Assembly (NCBI GenBank): GCA_946536925.1
Contig: CAMNFC010000009.1
Coordinates: 1 to 35,993 of the forward strand
DNA: 35,993 nt
Reading direction: 5' to 3'
From: an uncultured Selenomonadales bacterium
GTDB lineage: Bacteria > Bacillota > Negativicutes > Selenomonadales > Selenomonadaceae
Below the pieces are notes generated by a model. That model ran no database searches. It saw only the letters and a program-made list of their open reading frames with translations, and was not told the DNA's origin. The translations under genes and the position numbers were made by a program. This document shows positions 7,164 through 15,296 of the stretch, one piece after another (the stretch's first letter is position 1; every line of letters begins with the position of its first letter).

Positions 7164-8384
7164 TCAGAAATCCTTAAATTTTTCGCCGTAACCGTAGTGT
7201 TCGATGACATAATCCAAATCTTTGTCGCCGCGGCCGCTCAAATTGACGAGAACGGAGCCTTTTCCCATTTTTTTTGCGAGTTTCATTGCATAAGCGACTG
7301 CGTGAGAGCTTTCGAGCGCGGGAATGATACCTTCGTAGCGGCTGAGCTTGAAAAATGCGTCGACGGCCTCCAAATCGGTGGCAGTTTCGTATTTTACACG
7401 TCCGATTTCGCGCAAAAAGGCATGTTCGGGGCCTACAGACGGATAATCGAGGCCGCTGGCGATAGAATAGACGGGCGCGGGCTCTCCGTCGGGATTTTTG
7501 AGCATAATTGAGTTAAAACCGTGCATAATGCCTTCTGAGCCGTAACTCATCGATGCAGCGTGGTCACCGAGGCTTTTTCCGCGTCCGAGAGGCTCAACTC
7601 CGACAATTTCGACGGGATCATTGATAAAAGGCAGGAAAAATCCGATTGAATTGGATCCGCCGCCCACGCAAGCGGTTATCACGTCGGGAAGCAAGCCTGT
7701 CATCTCTTTGAACTGTTCGCGAGCCTCTTCGCCGACAACGTATTGGAAATCGCGAACCATCATGGGGAAAGGATGCGGGCCGACGACCGAGCCGATGCAA
7801 TAAATCGTTTCCTTATAATTCTCCAAATAATCTTCAAACGCGGCGTCGACTGCTTCTTTTAAAGTTTTTGCGCCTTTATCGACGGAAACGACGTTTGCGC
7901 CCAAAATTTTCATGCGGGCGACGTTTGGAGCCTGCTTTTTGATGTCGACTTCGCCCATATAAATCGTGCACTCCAGTCCGAAGAACGCGGCGGCCGTTGC
8001 GAGCGCGACACCGTGTTGACCGGCTCCCGTCTCGGCGATGATTCTCTTTTTGCCCATGAATTTTGCCAAGAGACCTTCGCCCATGCAGTGATTGAGTTTG
8101 TGCGCGCCGGAGTGATTCAAATCTTCGCGCTTGAGATAAATTTGGCAGTTGCCGAGTTTGCGGCTCAAGTTTTCGCAGTGATAGACGGGCGTCGGGCGTC
8201 CCTGAAATTCGCGGCGAATTCTTCTAAGCTCGTTGATAAATTGCGACGAATGACAAATCGTCAAGTAAGCCTGCGTGATTTCTTCCATGGCCGGCACGAG
8301 TTGCGGGGGAAGATACGCGCCGCCGAAACGACCGAAGCGGCCGTCCTCCGTCGGATATTTTTTCAAGTAAGTCGAGTAATCCAT
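7164..8384 (-). CDS. trpB: Tryptophan synthase beta chain, stand-alone
   Basis: A 406-aa PLP enzyme that condenses indole and serine to tryptophan. The PLP lysine is K96 in [11 protein letters not shown], the catalytic glutamate is E118 in [11 protein letters not shown], the phosphate-binding loop is GGGSNSIG, and [10 protein letters not shown] is intact. Length and motifs match the TrpB1 type. An odd detail is [10 protein letters not shown] where most TrpB have HKINN or HKINQ. The start at 8384 has GGAGGT 7 bases upstream; a longer frame to 8453 would run through the leader hairpin. No trpA or other trp gene lies beside it, so it is either a dispersed pathway gene or an indole-salvage enzyme. 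A short leader ORF and hairpin precede it, and dedA follows 3 bases after the stop. Confidence 0.93.
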   Translation of the reverse strand: MDYSTYLKKYPTEDGRFGRFGGAYLPPQLVPAMEEITQAYLTICHSSQFINELRRIRREFQGRPTPVYHCENLSRKLGNCQIYLKREDLNHSGAHKLNHCMGEGLLAKFMGKKRIIAETGAGQHGVALATAAAFFGLECTIYMGEVDIKKQAPNVARMKILGANVVSVDKGAKTLKEAVDAAFEDYLENYKETIYCIGSVVGPHPFPMMVRDFQYVVGEEAREQFKEMTGLLPDVITACVGGGSNSIGFFLPFINDPVEIVGVEPLGRGKSLGDHAASMSYGSEGIMHGFNSIMLKNPDGEPAPVYSIASGLDYPSVGPEHAFLREIGRVKYETATDLEAVDAFFKLSRYEGIIPALESSHAVAYAMKLAKKMGKGSVLVNLSGRGDKDLDYVIEHYGYGEKFKDF

Positions 8385-8422
8385 TTTAAAACCTCCAAAA
8401 AAATTTTTCGCGTTGAGTCGAG

Positions 8423-8488
8423 TCAAAAATTTTCGGGTGCCGAAGCACCCCACGTGAAAAATTTTTCGGGGAAGGTCGCGTGCTGCAT
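8423..8488 (-). CDS. Possible trpB leader peptide (21 aa, one Trp codon)
   Basis: A 22-codon ORF on the minus strand begins at ATG 8486-8488 with a strong TAGGAGG 9 bases upstream and stops at 8423, 38 bases before trpB. It has a single Trp codon at position 13 (KFFTWGAS). That codon is immediately followed by the GGGTGC-TTCG-GCACCC hairpin encoded by the next codons, then AAAATTTTT and the stop. The layout resembles an amino-acid attenuation leader, but one Trp codon is few and the hairpin sits inside the ORF. Without evidence of translation it stays a candidate. Confidence 0.45.
   Translation of the reverse strand: MQHATFPEKFFTWGASAPENF
8425..8450 (-). terminator. cUUCGg hairpin with short T run upstream of trpB (possible attenuator)
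   Basis: On the minus strand GGGTGC and GCACCC (8450-8435) close a TTCG tetraloop with a C-G closing pair, followed by GAAAATTTTT. It is a stable hairpin with a five-T tail between the leader start codon and trpB. Confidence 0.5.
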
Positions 8489-8502
8489 TTTAAAAACCTC
8501 CT

Positions 8503-8536
8503 AAAACAAAATGCCCCGCATAATTCTGCACGGGGC
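8503..8536 (-). terminator. Intrinsic terminator after the HlyD-like gene
   Basis: On the minus strand GCCCCG (8536-8531) pairs with CGGGGC (8518-8513) and is followed by ATTTTGTTTT. It lies 20 bases after the hlyD stop. The ribosome binding site of the trpB leader ORF begins directly at its tail, leaving little room for a separate trpB promoter. Confidence 0.7.
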
Positions 8537-8555
8537 TGAAATTTTCCTGCAAAGT

Positions 8556-9848
8556 TCACAATTTTATTTTGACGACGGTTTTTGTGTTTGGTGCGCAATC
8601 GAAGTCGCGGTCGGCGGGCATAGAAAATTTCACGATGAATTTGTCGTTGGGTTTTTCCTGCTCTTCGAACTTGTCGGGAATTTTTGGAGCTTGAGGATTT
8701 TCTGCGGGTTGAGGATTTTCTGCGGGTTGAGGATTTTCTGCAGGTTGAGTTCCGTCTGCAGGTTGAGAATTTTGCGCGGGTTGCGCGTCGGGATTTTCTG
8801 CCGGCGCGGCCTCCGCGGTTTTGTTTTCGCCGATGAGCGGCGCGGGCGCGTTCGTGGAGTTCGGAATTTCGGGTAACTCGACGGGCTCTTTTTCTTCGGC
8901 GGGCTTTTCGAGATTCGGTTTAATTTTTTCGATGACCGTGCCGAAAATTTCTTTCCCGTCAATCGTGTAGCTCACCAATTTTCCGAGAGAAATTTTGTCG
9001 AAGATATCTTCCGAAACTTCCGCCTCGACCCAAAGCTCGCGGCTGTCACCGATTTTGGAAATGCTGTCGCCGGCCGACAAATCTTGGTTGACTTCGACGG
9101 CGTAAAAAATCGTTCCGCTCACGGGCGCGATGACGTCCGTTTCGCGAGCTTCCTGTTTTGCGGCGTTCAAAGAAAGTTCTGCCTGCTTGATCGCTTGCTC
9201 GGCTCCCGCCAAAACTGCGGCGGGCGTCGGGCGGAACTCGTCGACGTATTCTGTGTAATGTTCGACGCTCGTGGTTGGCGCGGAAGAATTTCTCGACGGC
9301 GCGGACGATTCGGCCACGGCACTTTCATAATCTCGGCGGGCTGCGTCACGTTGAACCGCGCTGACTGCTCCCATCTCATAAAGTTCTGCCATGCGGCTCG
9401 CGCGTTCTTTGAGCTTCTCCAAATTTTTTTTCGGCATCGGTGTCGATTGCGTGGCGGGCGCGGCGCGTTGAACGATTCTTTCTCGCTGAACGGGAACTTT
9501 GACCCATTGGCCTTGCGCAAGTTCGTCGTATTTTGCTTTGGCCAGCTCCACGGTTTTTTCCAGCTGTTGAATTTCTTCTTCGGTTATGGCGACTTCCAAA
9601 CGCGCGATGACGTCCCCGGCTTTGACTTCGGCTCCGTCCTCGAATAAAAGCTCTTTGACTTTTCCGTTTGCCAAAACCCTGACGGAAACCATCGTGCCCG
9701 CGACTTTTGCGTCGTCGAGTTGAAGCGTAACGTCTTTGTGCCAATATTTGTATTCGGCGTAACCGATAACGAGCGACAAGACAATCACTCCGACGAGACC
9801 GAAGCGGATAAAATTTTTAACCTTCGCGGTTATATCTGTGCTTTGCAT
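8556..9848 (-). CDS. HlyD/MFP-type periplasmic adaptor protein
   Basis: A 430-aa membrane-fusion protein that would bridge an inner-membrane exporter and an outer-membrane channel. It has an N-terminal membrane anchor (residues about 13-32) and a first half-lipoyl motif (VRVLANGKVKELLFEDGAEVKAGDVIARLE). A coiled-coil hairpin follows (EEEIQQLEKTVELAKAKYDEL and LYEMGAVSAVQRDAARRDYE), then the second half-lipoyl motif (DVIAPVSGTIFYAVEVNQDLSAGDSISKIG) and a beta-barrel. Two features are unusual: an extended hairpin tip rich in Ser/Pro/Ala, and an insert of about 80 residues near the C-terminus made of Pro-Ala-Glu-Asn repeats. GGAGC lies 8 bases before the ATG. No ABC, MFS or RND partner is adjacent; feoA diverges from it. 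Its cargo is unknown. Confidence 0.87.
   Translation of the reverse strand: MQSTDITAKVKNFIRFGLVGVIVLSLVIGYAEYKYWHKDVTLQLDDAKVAGTMVSVRVLANGKVKELLFEDGAEVKAGDVIARLEVAITEEEIQQLEKTVELAKAKYDELAQGQWVKVPVQRERIVQRAAPATQSTPMPKKNLEKLKERASRMAELYEMGAVSAVQRDAARRDYESAVAESSAPSRNSSAPTTSVEHYTEYVDEFRPTPAAVLAGAEQAIKQAELSLNAAKQEARETDVIAPVSGTIFYAVEVNQDLSAGDSISKIGDSRELWVEAEVSEDIFDKISLGKLVSYTIDGKEIFGTVIEKIKPNLEKPAEEKEPVELPEIPNSTNAPAPLIGENKTAEAAPAENPDAQPAQNSQPADGTQPAENPQPAENPQPAENPQAPKIPDKFEEQEKPNDKFIVKFSMPADRDFDCAPNTKTVVKIKL
8691..8762 (-). repeat. 18-bp tandem repeat inside the HlyD-like gene
   Basis: The plus-strand unit TTGAGGATTTTCTGCGGG occurs at 8691, 8709 and 8727 (last copy with one change), followed by a degenerate copy at 8745. 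It encodes PAENPQ repeats in frame, so copy number can change without breaking the gene. Confidence 0.85.
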
Positions 9849-9956
9849 TTCTTTTGCTCCATATAAAAAATTTGCACCGCTATTCTACAACAGCCGAAAA
9901 AATTTTTCCACAAGAAATCTTGAATTCTTTGCGGCGAAAAAATTTTTCAAACGGTG

Positions 9957-9985
9957 TTGATAATTATTTCCATTCGTGATACATT
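9957..9985 (+). promoter_or_regulatory. Promoter of feoAB with a possible Fur box
   Basis: TTGATA (9957-9962) and TACATT (9980-9985) are spaced by 17 bases, 30-odd bases before feoA. The segment 9959-9977, starting GATAATTATTTCCATT, matches the 19-bp Fur consensus GATAATGATAATCATTATC at 12 positions and lies between the -35 and -10, where binding would block transcription. Fur control of feo genes is well known; the site itself is a prediction. Confidence 0.45.
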
Positions 9986-10020
9986 ACGCACGCGAAAAAT
10001 TTTTTTCGGGAGTGATGAAG

Positions 10021-10245
10021 TTGAAACTTAAAGATACAAAGCCGGGAATGGTCGTTAGGATCGATTCTGTCGGCGAATCCGATTTGAAGCAGCGGCTGAT
10101 GACTATGGGCTTGCTCCCCGGCACGCGCGTTGAAGTTTTGAATTCGGCACCGCTGGGCGACCCGATAGCTCTTCGCCTGCGTTCGTACAATTTGGCGATG
10201 AGGCGGGACGACGCCGCGCAAATCGAAGTTTCTCAAGTCAACTGA
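10021..10245 (+). CDS. feoA: Ferrous iron transport protein A
   Basis: A 74-aa SH3-like cytoplasmic protein that works with FeoB in Fe(II) uptake. Typical features are the DTKPGMVVRIDSVG start, LKQRLMTMGLLPGTRVEVLNSAPLGDPIALRLRSYNLAMRR in pieces, and the last strand AAQIEVSQVN. The TTG at 10021 is preferred because CGGGAG ends 8 bases before it; the in-frame ATG at 10015 is only 2 bases from that site. The difference is two residues. feoB begins 9 bases after the stop, so the genes form one operon. Transcription likely starts at the promoter near 9957-9985. Confidence 0.93.
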   Translation: MKLKDTKPGMVVRIDSVGESDLKQRLMTMGLLPGTRVEVLNSAPLGDPIALRLRSYNLAMRRDDAAQIEVSQVN

Positions 10246-10254
10246 GGTGATAAA

Positions 10255-12156
10255 ATGTCAGCATTATCCGTAGCTTTGACCGGCAACCCCAACACCGGCA
10301 AGTCCACAATTTTTAACGAGCTCACCGGCGCGCGCCAAAAAATCGGCAACTGGCCGGGAGTCACCGTCGACAAAAAAGTCGGCACAATCGAGCACAACGG
10401 CAGAAAAATTTCCGTCATAGATTTGCCTGGCACTTATTCGATTAACGCCCGCTCACAGGAAGAGCAGGTCGTCAGCGATTATTTCAAGGAGAACAAGCCC
10501 GATATCGTCGTCAACATCATCGACGCCGCGAACATTTCCAGAAATCTTTTCTTGACCGTCCAGCTCATGGAAAACGGAATCCCGCTCATTTTGAATTTGA
10601 ACATGATGGACGAGGCCGAACGTCACGGAATTAAAATCGACATGAAAAAGTTGGAAGAAGCTTTCGGAATGCCCGTGACAAACACCGTCGGCCGCAGCAA
10701 CAAGAGCGTGCGCAAACTCTTGGACGTTTTCACCAACGCTGTCATGAGCAACTACGAGCCGAGCAAAATGATTCGCGACCACATCGACAGGATTCACAAA
10801 ATCGAGAGCAGCGGCTTGGGCGCAGAAAAAATCGAAGAAGAAATTATTTCCGCGCGCTACGATTTGATTGACAAAATCATGAAGAGCGCGGTCACCGTCA
10901 GCGCGGCCGGAAAAACTTTGACGGAAAAACTCGACTCGTACCTGGCCAACGGCGTGACGTCGATAATTTTGATGATTGCAATATTTTATCTGATGTTTCA
11001 AATCTCGTTCAACTGGATTGGTCAACCGCTGGCCGATTTGGTCGGAGAATTTTTTGATGAAACTTTGGTTCCGTGGGCGGCCGAGACAATGGAGGCGGCG
11101 GGCGTCGCCGATTGGATGCAGTCGCTCGTCTCCGACGGAATTATCGCGGGCGTCGGCGCGGTTATAAATTTCGTTCCGCTGATTTTTACGCTGTTCATCA
11201 TTTTGAGTTTCCTCGACGGCACGGGTTATATGGCGCGCGTCGCGTTCATCATGGATCCGATTATGCGTCGCGCAGGCTTGTCCGGAAAATCGATTATGCC
11301 GCTGATGATGGGCTTTGGTTGCGCAGTACCGGCGATTATGGCGAACCGCGCACTCGACACGCACAAAGACAGAATGATTTCAATTTTCGTGACGCCGTTC
11401 ATAACTTGCAACGCGAAAGTCCCGATTATCGCTCTCTTCGCGGCAATGTTTTTCCCCGACAACGTGGCCAACGTCGTCTTTGCGATGTATTTCCTCGGAA
11501 TAATCACGGCGATTGTCATGGCGAAAGTTTTAAGCTCGACGATGTTCAAAGACAAGCAATCAACTTTCCTACTCGAACTGCCGCCGTATCGTTTGCCCGA
11601 TCCAAAAACCGTTTTGCTTGAAGCGTGGGACAAAGGCAAAGGATACCTCATCAAGGCCGGCACGATTATCTTTGCGATGAGCGTCGTGATTTGGTTCCTC
11701 AGCAGTTTTAATTCAGACGGAATGACCGAAGACATGGATCAAAGTTATCTGGCCGGTATCGGCTCGACGACCTCGGTAATTTTTGCTCCGCAAGGCTTTG
11801 ACACGTGGGAAGCGGGCGCGGCTGTCGTCACCGGTATTTTGGCCAAAGAAGCTGTCGTCTCGACGATGGGAATTCTTTACGGCGCGGACGAAGATTCTGT
11901 TGACACGGACGACGCGGAAGGCACTGCAGAAGTCTTAAATGCAACTTCAATGGGCGGCGCGTTCACTCCTCTTTCCGCTTTGGCGTTCATGGTCTTCAGC
12001 CTGCTCTATTCGCCGTGCATGACCGCGCTGGGCACCGTCAAAAAAGAAGCTCAAAGTTTCAAATGGATGGCCTTCGTATTTTTCTACACCACGGCGGTTG
12101 CGTGGGTCGTCTCGCTCGTCGTTTATCAAGGCGGAAAACTTTTGGGTTTTGAATAA
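10255..12156 (+). CDS. feoB: Ferrous iron transport protein B
   Basis: A 633-aa Fe(II) transporter with an N-terminal G-protein domain. G1 is GNPNTGKST (residues 10-18), G2 lies in IGNWPGVTVD, G3 is DLPG (56-59) and G4 is NMMD (116-119). A helical GDI-like region runs to about residue 220. From about 235 on come the membrane helices with two Gate repeats, including the GFGCAVPAIMANR and CNAKVPI stretches with the conserved cysteines, and VVTGILAKEAVVSTMGILYG. The protein is shorter than the E. coli form, as is common in Firmicutes. GAGGTG precedes the ATG. It is followed by a Cys-rich partner gene 15 bases downstream. Confidence 0.96.
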   Translation: MSALSVALTGNPNTGKSTIFNELTGARQKIGNWPGVTVDKKVGTIEHNGRKISVIDLPGTYSINARSQEEQVVSDYFKENKPDIVVNIIDAANISRNLFLTVQLMENGIPLILNLNMMDEAERHGIKIDMKKLEEAFGMPVTNTVGRSNKSVRKLLDVFTNAVMSNYEPSKMIRDHIDRIHKIESSGLGAEKIEEEIISARYDLIDKIMKSAVTVSAAGKTLTEKLDSYLANGVTSIILMIAIFYLMFQISFNWIGQPLADLVGEFFDETLVPWAAETMEAAGVADWMQSLVSDGIIAGVGAVINFVPLIFTLFIILSFLDGTGYMARVAFIMDPIMRRAGLSGKSIMPLMMGFGCAVPAIMANRALDTHKDRMISIFVTPFITCNAKVPIIALFAAMFFPDNVANVVFAMYFLGIITAIVMAKVLSSTMFKDKQSTFLLELPPYRLPDPKTVLLEAWDKGKGYLIKAGTIIFAMSVVIWFLSSFNSDGMTEDMDQSYLAGIGSTTSVIFAPQGFDTWEAGAAVVTGILAKEAVVSTMGILYGADEDSVDTDDAEGTAEVLNATSMGGAFTPLSALAFMVFSLLYSPCMTALGTVKKEAQSFKWMAFVFFYTTAVAWVVSLVVYQGGKLLGFE

Positions 12157-12171
12157 ATCGGAGATGATTTC

Positions 12172-12582
12172 ATGGCGGCGACGATTGTCCTTGGAATTTT
12201 AATCGCGGCGGCGTTCGGCTTCGGCGTGAGGAAAGCTTATCGCGCGTTCTTCAAAAGTGAGGCGGCCTGTTGCTCGGAGGAATGCGGAAGTTGCGGCGGC
12301 GGTTGCAACAAACAAAAACTTTTGGACGAGAGCTATCGTGTCCGCGCCGAGAAGATTGAAAAATTTCCGATTCACCGCGAAATTGACGTGGACGGAATGA
12401 CCTGCGAGAAATGCATTTTAAAAGTCGTGCGCGCGCTGGAGAAAGTCGACGGCGTGACGATTGCTGCGGCGAGCCTGGAAAAACAATCCGCTCTGGTCGG
12501 CCTGAAAAAAAATATTTCCGACGAAACTCTCCGCGAGGCGATCAATCGCGCGGGATATTCGGCGGGAGCTGTCACGGCATAA
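12172..12582 (+). CDS. FeoB-associated Cys-rich membrane protein fused to a heavy-metal-binding (HMA) domain
   Basis: A 136-aa protein with two parts. Residues 3-27 are a membrane helix followed by a Cys cluster (CCSEECGSCGGGC, C33-C45), the pattern of the short FeoB-associated Cys-rich proteins normally found as separate 50-60 aa genes after feoB. Residues about 68-134 form a ferredoxin-like heavy-metal-associated domain with the metal site GMTCEKC (C78, C81). CGGAGATG lies just upstream of the ATG, and the gene ends the feo operon. Being anchored next to FeoB, it may receive or gate iron or another metal on the cytoplasmic side; that role is inferred. The fusion itself is plain from the continuous reading frame. 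Confidence 0.85.
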   Translation: MAATIVLGILIAAAFGFGVRKAYRAFFKSEAACCSEECGSCGGGCNKQKLLDESYRVRAEKIEKFPIHREIDVDGMTCEKCILKVVRALEKVDGVTIAAASLEKQSALVGLKKNISDETLREAINRAGYSAGAVTA

Positions 12583-12601
12583 AAAAATTTTCAAACAAAA
12601 A

Positions 12602-12639
12602 AGCGACGGGTTCAATCGAACTCGCCGCTAATTTTTTTT
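12602..12639. terminator. Bidirectional terminator between the feo operon and the MTAP-like gene
   Basis: A 12-bp stem with one mismatch pairs 12602-12613 with 12618-12629 around a short loop. Eight T follow on the plus strand (12632-12639), and an A run precedes it that serves the minus strand. It ends both convergent transcripts, although the minus-strand gene's stop codon lies at the edge of the T run. Confidence 0.8.
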
Positions 12640-13454
12640 CAAGCGTCGTAAATTTCTTTAAGCAAAGTTTTCTTGCGGAGGCCGAGGCATTCGCAGGATT
12701 TTTTTTCGGGAGTATTTTTAATCGCGTCGAGCAAAATTTTCCCGATTAACTTTGCGTCGTCGAAGAAAATATTTTTCATGACGTCGTGCGACCAAACTTT
12801 GAGACCCTCGCCGTAGTTGACGACAAAAGAAAGATTTGCGTAACACGCGCCGATTTCCCGCGCAAGATAAACTTCGGGCGCGAGAGATTGACCGACGATA
12901 TCGGCGTGACCTTTGAGCATGGAAATTTCTGCGGGGCTTTCAAAATGCCGGCCGTCCGTCACGGCGTAAATTCCGCGCTCAAAAATTCTGCCCGTGAAAA
13001 ATTTTTTTGCGGCCGCCAAAAGTTTTTCGCGAAGTTCGGGACAAAGAGCGTCGCGCATGACGAGCAAAAATTTCCCGTCGAGTTGAACGTCCTTTCGCGT
13101 CGACAGGTCAAGATAATCGTCGGGGATCATCAAGTCGCGGGGATTGAGCAGGTGATTGACGGTGCCGACGCCGCCCTCGGAAAAAATTCTTTTGACGCCG
13201 GCCTCTCTGAACGTCCAAAAAATTTGTCGGGAAGAATCCGCGCGCGTAACGCCGCTCCTCCAGCCGTGCATCTTGCAAGTAAGAAAATTTTTTCCGTCGA
13301 CGCCGCACAATCTGAACGCGGGACTTTTTCCGTATGGCGTGTCGAAAAATAAATTCTCCGCCAAAATTTTTACGTCCGAAAAATTTTTCGGGAAGTCGCT
13401 GCTCAAAGTTCCGGAGCCGCCGATAATCGCGAAGTCAGCTTCAGGAATTTTCAT
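12639..13454 (-). CDS. S-methyl-5'-thioadenosine phosphorylase-like protein
   Basis: A 271-aa purine nucleoside phosphorylase of the MTAP/PNP family. It would split methylthioadenosine or another 6-aminopurine nucleoside with phosphate, as part of methionine salvage or purine salvage. Family marks are the phosphate loop IIGGSG (residues 10-15), the FSEGGVGTVNHLLNPRDLMIPDDYLD stretch in the centre, TDGRHFESPAE, and GQSLAPEVYLAREIG near the substrate-binding loop. The ATG overlaps the ilvB stop by four bases (ATGA), so it is translated from the ilvB transcript. Exact substrate specificity cannot be read from the sequence. The link to acetolactate synthase is not a known pathway link. Confidence 0.82.
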   Translation of the reverse strand: MKIPEADFAIIGGSGTLSSDFPKNFSDVKILAENLFFDTPYGKSPAFRLCGVDGKNFLTCKMHGWRSGVTRADSSRQIFWTFREAGVKRIFSEGGVGTVNHLLNPRDLMIPDDYLDLSTRKDVQLDGKFLLVMRDALCPELREKLLAAAKKFFTGRIFERGIYAVTDGRHFESPAEISMLKGHADIVGQSLAPEVYLAREIGACYANLSFVVNYGEGLKVWSHDVMKNIFFDDAKLIGKILLDAIKNTPEKKSCECLGLRKKTLLKEIYDA

Positions 13455-15139
13455 TTGCCCAGCACCATTTGATCCAATCTTTTTCCGCCGGGCACCATGG
13501 GTATGACGTTTTCTTCTTCGGGGACGTAAACGTCGATGACGGCCGCGCCCTTCGAGAAAATAATTTCAACCAAATCATCTTCGAGCTCTTCGGCCTTCGT
13601 CAAACGATAGCCGCGCACGCCCATTGCTTGAGCGATTTTTACGAAGTCGCGCTTGCATTTGAGTTCGGAGGCGGAGTAGTGATGATTGTAAAAAAGCCTT
13701 TGCCACTGACCGACCATGCCGAGGATAAAGTTGTGGACGATGACGATTTTTATATCAATGTTGTTGTCGGCGATTGTGGCGAGCTCTTGAATGTTCATCA
13801 TGATTGAGCCGTCGCCGGTGAAGAGCACGACGTTTTTTTCGGGGCAAGCGAGTTTAGCACCCATTGCCGCGGGAAGTCCGAAACCCATTGTGCCCAGGCC
13901 GCCCGAAGTCAAAAATTGTCGGGGCTTGCGTGCTTTGAAAAATTGCGCCGCCCACATTTGGTGTTGGCCGACGTCGGTGACGGCGATGGTGTTGTCGTCG
14001 CAAACGCTGCTGATTTTGCTGATGAGCGCGCCGGGCTTAATCGCGTCGTCTTCTTCCGTCCAATCGAACGGGTGCTCCAAACCTTTTTCAACGGCAAGAT
14101 TTTTCCACAAAGAAAATTTTTCGGCGAAGTTCACGGGCGAGGCTTCCAATTTATTTTTGAACAGCGGAAGAGATTCGCGCAGGTCGCCCAAAACTTTTAA
14201 ATCCGCGCGAACATTTTTGTTGATCTCGGCGGGGTCGAGTTCAAAGTGAACGATCTTTGCGTTGGGAGCAAAATCTTTGACGCGGCCGGTCACTCTGTCG
14301 CTGAAACGCATTCCGATACACAAAAGCAAATCGCAATCTTGAATGGCCATGTTCGCGCCGAAAGAACCGTGCATGCCCGCGAAACCCAAAAAGCCGTCGG
14401 TGTCCGCGTCGATGCAGCCGAGCCCCATTAAAGTTGAAGTTGACGGGCAGCCCAGCCGCGACAAAATTTTTCTCACGTCGTCGGAAGTTTCGGAGCAAGT
14501 CACGCCGCCGCCGACAAAAATCAACGGGCGTTGAGAATTTTCCACGGCTTTGACGGCCTCGTCGACAGATTTTTCGTCCACGGGATTTTTTCCGCTGTAG
14601 CCGCGCAGATTAATTTCTTCGGGATATTCAAAATCGATTTCTGTGTTGAAGACGTCCGCGGCAATGTCAATCGACACGGGGCCCGGCCGACCCGTCCGCG
14701 CGATGAAGAACGCTTCTTTGACCACGCGCGGCAAATCGTTTGCGTCCTTGACCAGATAATTGTGCTTGGTTATCGGCGTGGTGATTCCGTAGACGTCGAC
14801 CTCTTGAAAAGAATCTTTGCCGATTGCGGGGTTGGCGACCTGGCCGGTTATGCAAACGAGCGGAATCGAATCCATGTTGGCCGTTGCAATTCCCGTGATC
14901 AAATTGGCCGCGCCGGGTCCGCTGGTTGCTATGACCACACCGACTTTGCCGCCGGCACGAGAATAACCGTCCGCCGCATGAACCGCGCCTTGCTCGTGTC
15001 CCGTCAAAATGTTCGGGAAGTCCATTTTATAAATCTCGTCGTAAAGTTTCAGCACGACGCCGCCGGGATAGCCGAAAACCAAATCGACGCCTTCTTTTTT
15101 CAGGCTCTCAAGGAGTGCCCGCGCTCCGTTCATCTTCAA
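13451..15139 (-). CDS. ilvB: Acetolactate synthase large subunit
   Basis: A 562-aa TPP enzyme for the first common step of valine, leucine and isoleucine synthesis, condensing two pyruvates or pyruvate and 2-oxobutyrate. The catalytic glutamate is E49 in GHEQGAVHAADGYSR, followed by IATSGPGAANLITGIATA. FAD and TPP regions include GLGTMGFGLPAAMGAKLA and the TPP motif GDGSIMMNIQELATI. The start is taken as TTG 15139 because GGGAGG (15154-15149) lies 9 bases before it; the ATG at 15133 would be 15 away. No small regulatory subunit (ilvN) is seen nearby. A promoter and a short leader ORF lie upstream, and the MTAP-like gene overlaps its stop codon. Confidence 0.94.
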   Translation of the reverse strand: MKMNGARALLESLKKEGVDLVFGYPGGVVLKLYDEIYKMDFPNILTGHEQGAVHAADGYSRAGGKVGVVIATSGPGAANLITGIATANMDSIPLVCITGQVANPAIGKDSFQEVDVYGITTPITKHNYLVKDANDLPRVVKEAFFIARTGRPGPVSIDIAADVFNTEIDFEYPEEINLRGYSGKNPVDEKSVDEAVKAVENSQRPLIFVGGGVTCSETSDDVRKILSRLGCPSTSTLMGLGCIDADTDGFLGFAGMHGSFGANMAIQDCDLLLCIGMRFSDRVTGRVKDFAPNAKIVHFELDPAEINKNVRADLKVLGDLRESLPLFKNKLEASPVNFAEKFSLWKNLAVEKGLEHPFDWTEEDDAIKPGALISKISSVCDDNTIAVTDVGQHQMWAAQFFKARKPRQFLTSGGLGTMGFGLPAAMGAKLACPEKNVVLFTGDGSIMMNIQELATIADNNIDIKIVIVHNFILGMVGQWQRLFYNHHYSASELKCKRDFVKIAQAMGVRGYRLTKAEELEDDLVEIIFSKGAAVIDVYVPEEENVIPMVPGGKRLDQMVLGK

Positions 15140-15185
15140 AATCTTTTACCTCCCAAAAAATTATCTTAACGTTCGAACGCGGCGA

Positions 15186-15236
15186 TTAATTTAAAATTTT
15201 TAAACGCTTCGGCGCGTTCACAGGATGCAACGTCAC
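15186..15236 (-). CDS. Possible ilvB leader peptide (14-16 aa)
   Basis: A short minus-strand ORF opens 20-odd bases after the predicted ilvB transcription start: GGAGGG at 15246-15241, then GTG 15236 or TTG 15230, stop at 15186. It encodes HPVNAPKRLKILN preceded by a few residues, with several Val, Leu and Ile codons. Its AACGC and GCGTT can pair as a hairpin, and GAACGCG can instead pair with CGCGTTC about 40 bases downstream, so alternative folds exist. The position suggests attenuation by branched-chain amino acids, but the ORF is too short to prove. Confidence 0.4.
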   Translation of the reverse strand: MTLHPVNAPKRLKILN

Positions 15237-15262
15237 GTTGCCCTCCAAAAAAAATTTTTTTG

Positions 15263-15291
15263 ATTATACAACGCGACGGCTGGCGGCGCAA
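15263..15291 (-). promoter_or_regulatory. Promoter of the ilvB transcript
   Basis: On the minus strand TTGCGC (15291-15286) and a perfect TATAAT (15268-15263) are separated by 17 bases. Transcription would start near 15256, about 20 bases before the leader ORF. Confidence 0.6.
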
Positions 15292-15296
15292 ATTTC

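Noticed and set aside
8691..8762. CRISPR-like array
   Set aside because: The repeats are 18 bp without spacers and encode in-frame PAENPQ units of the HlyD-like protein.
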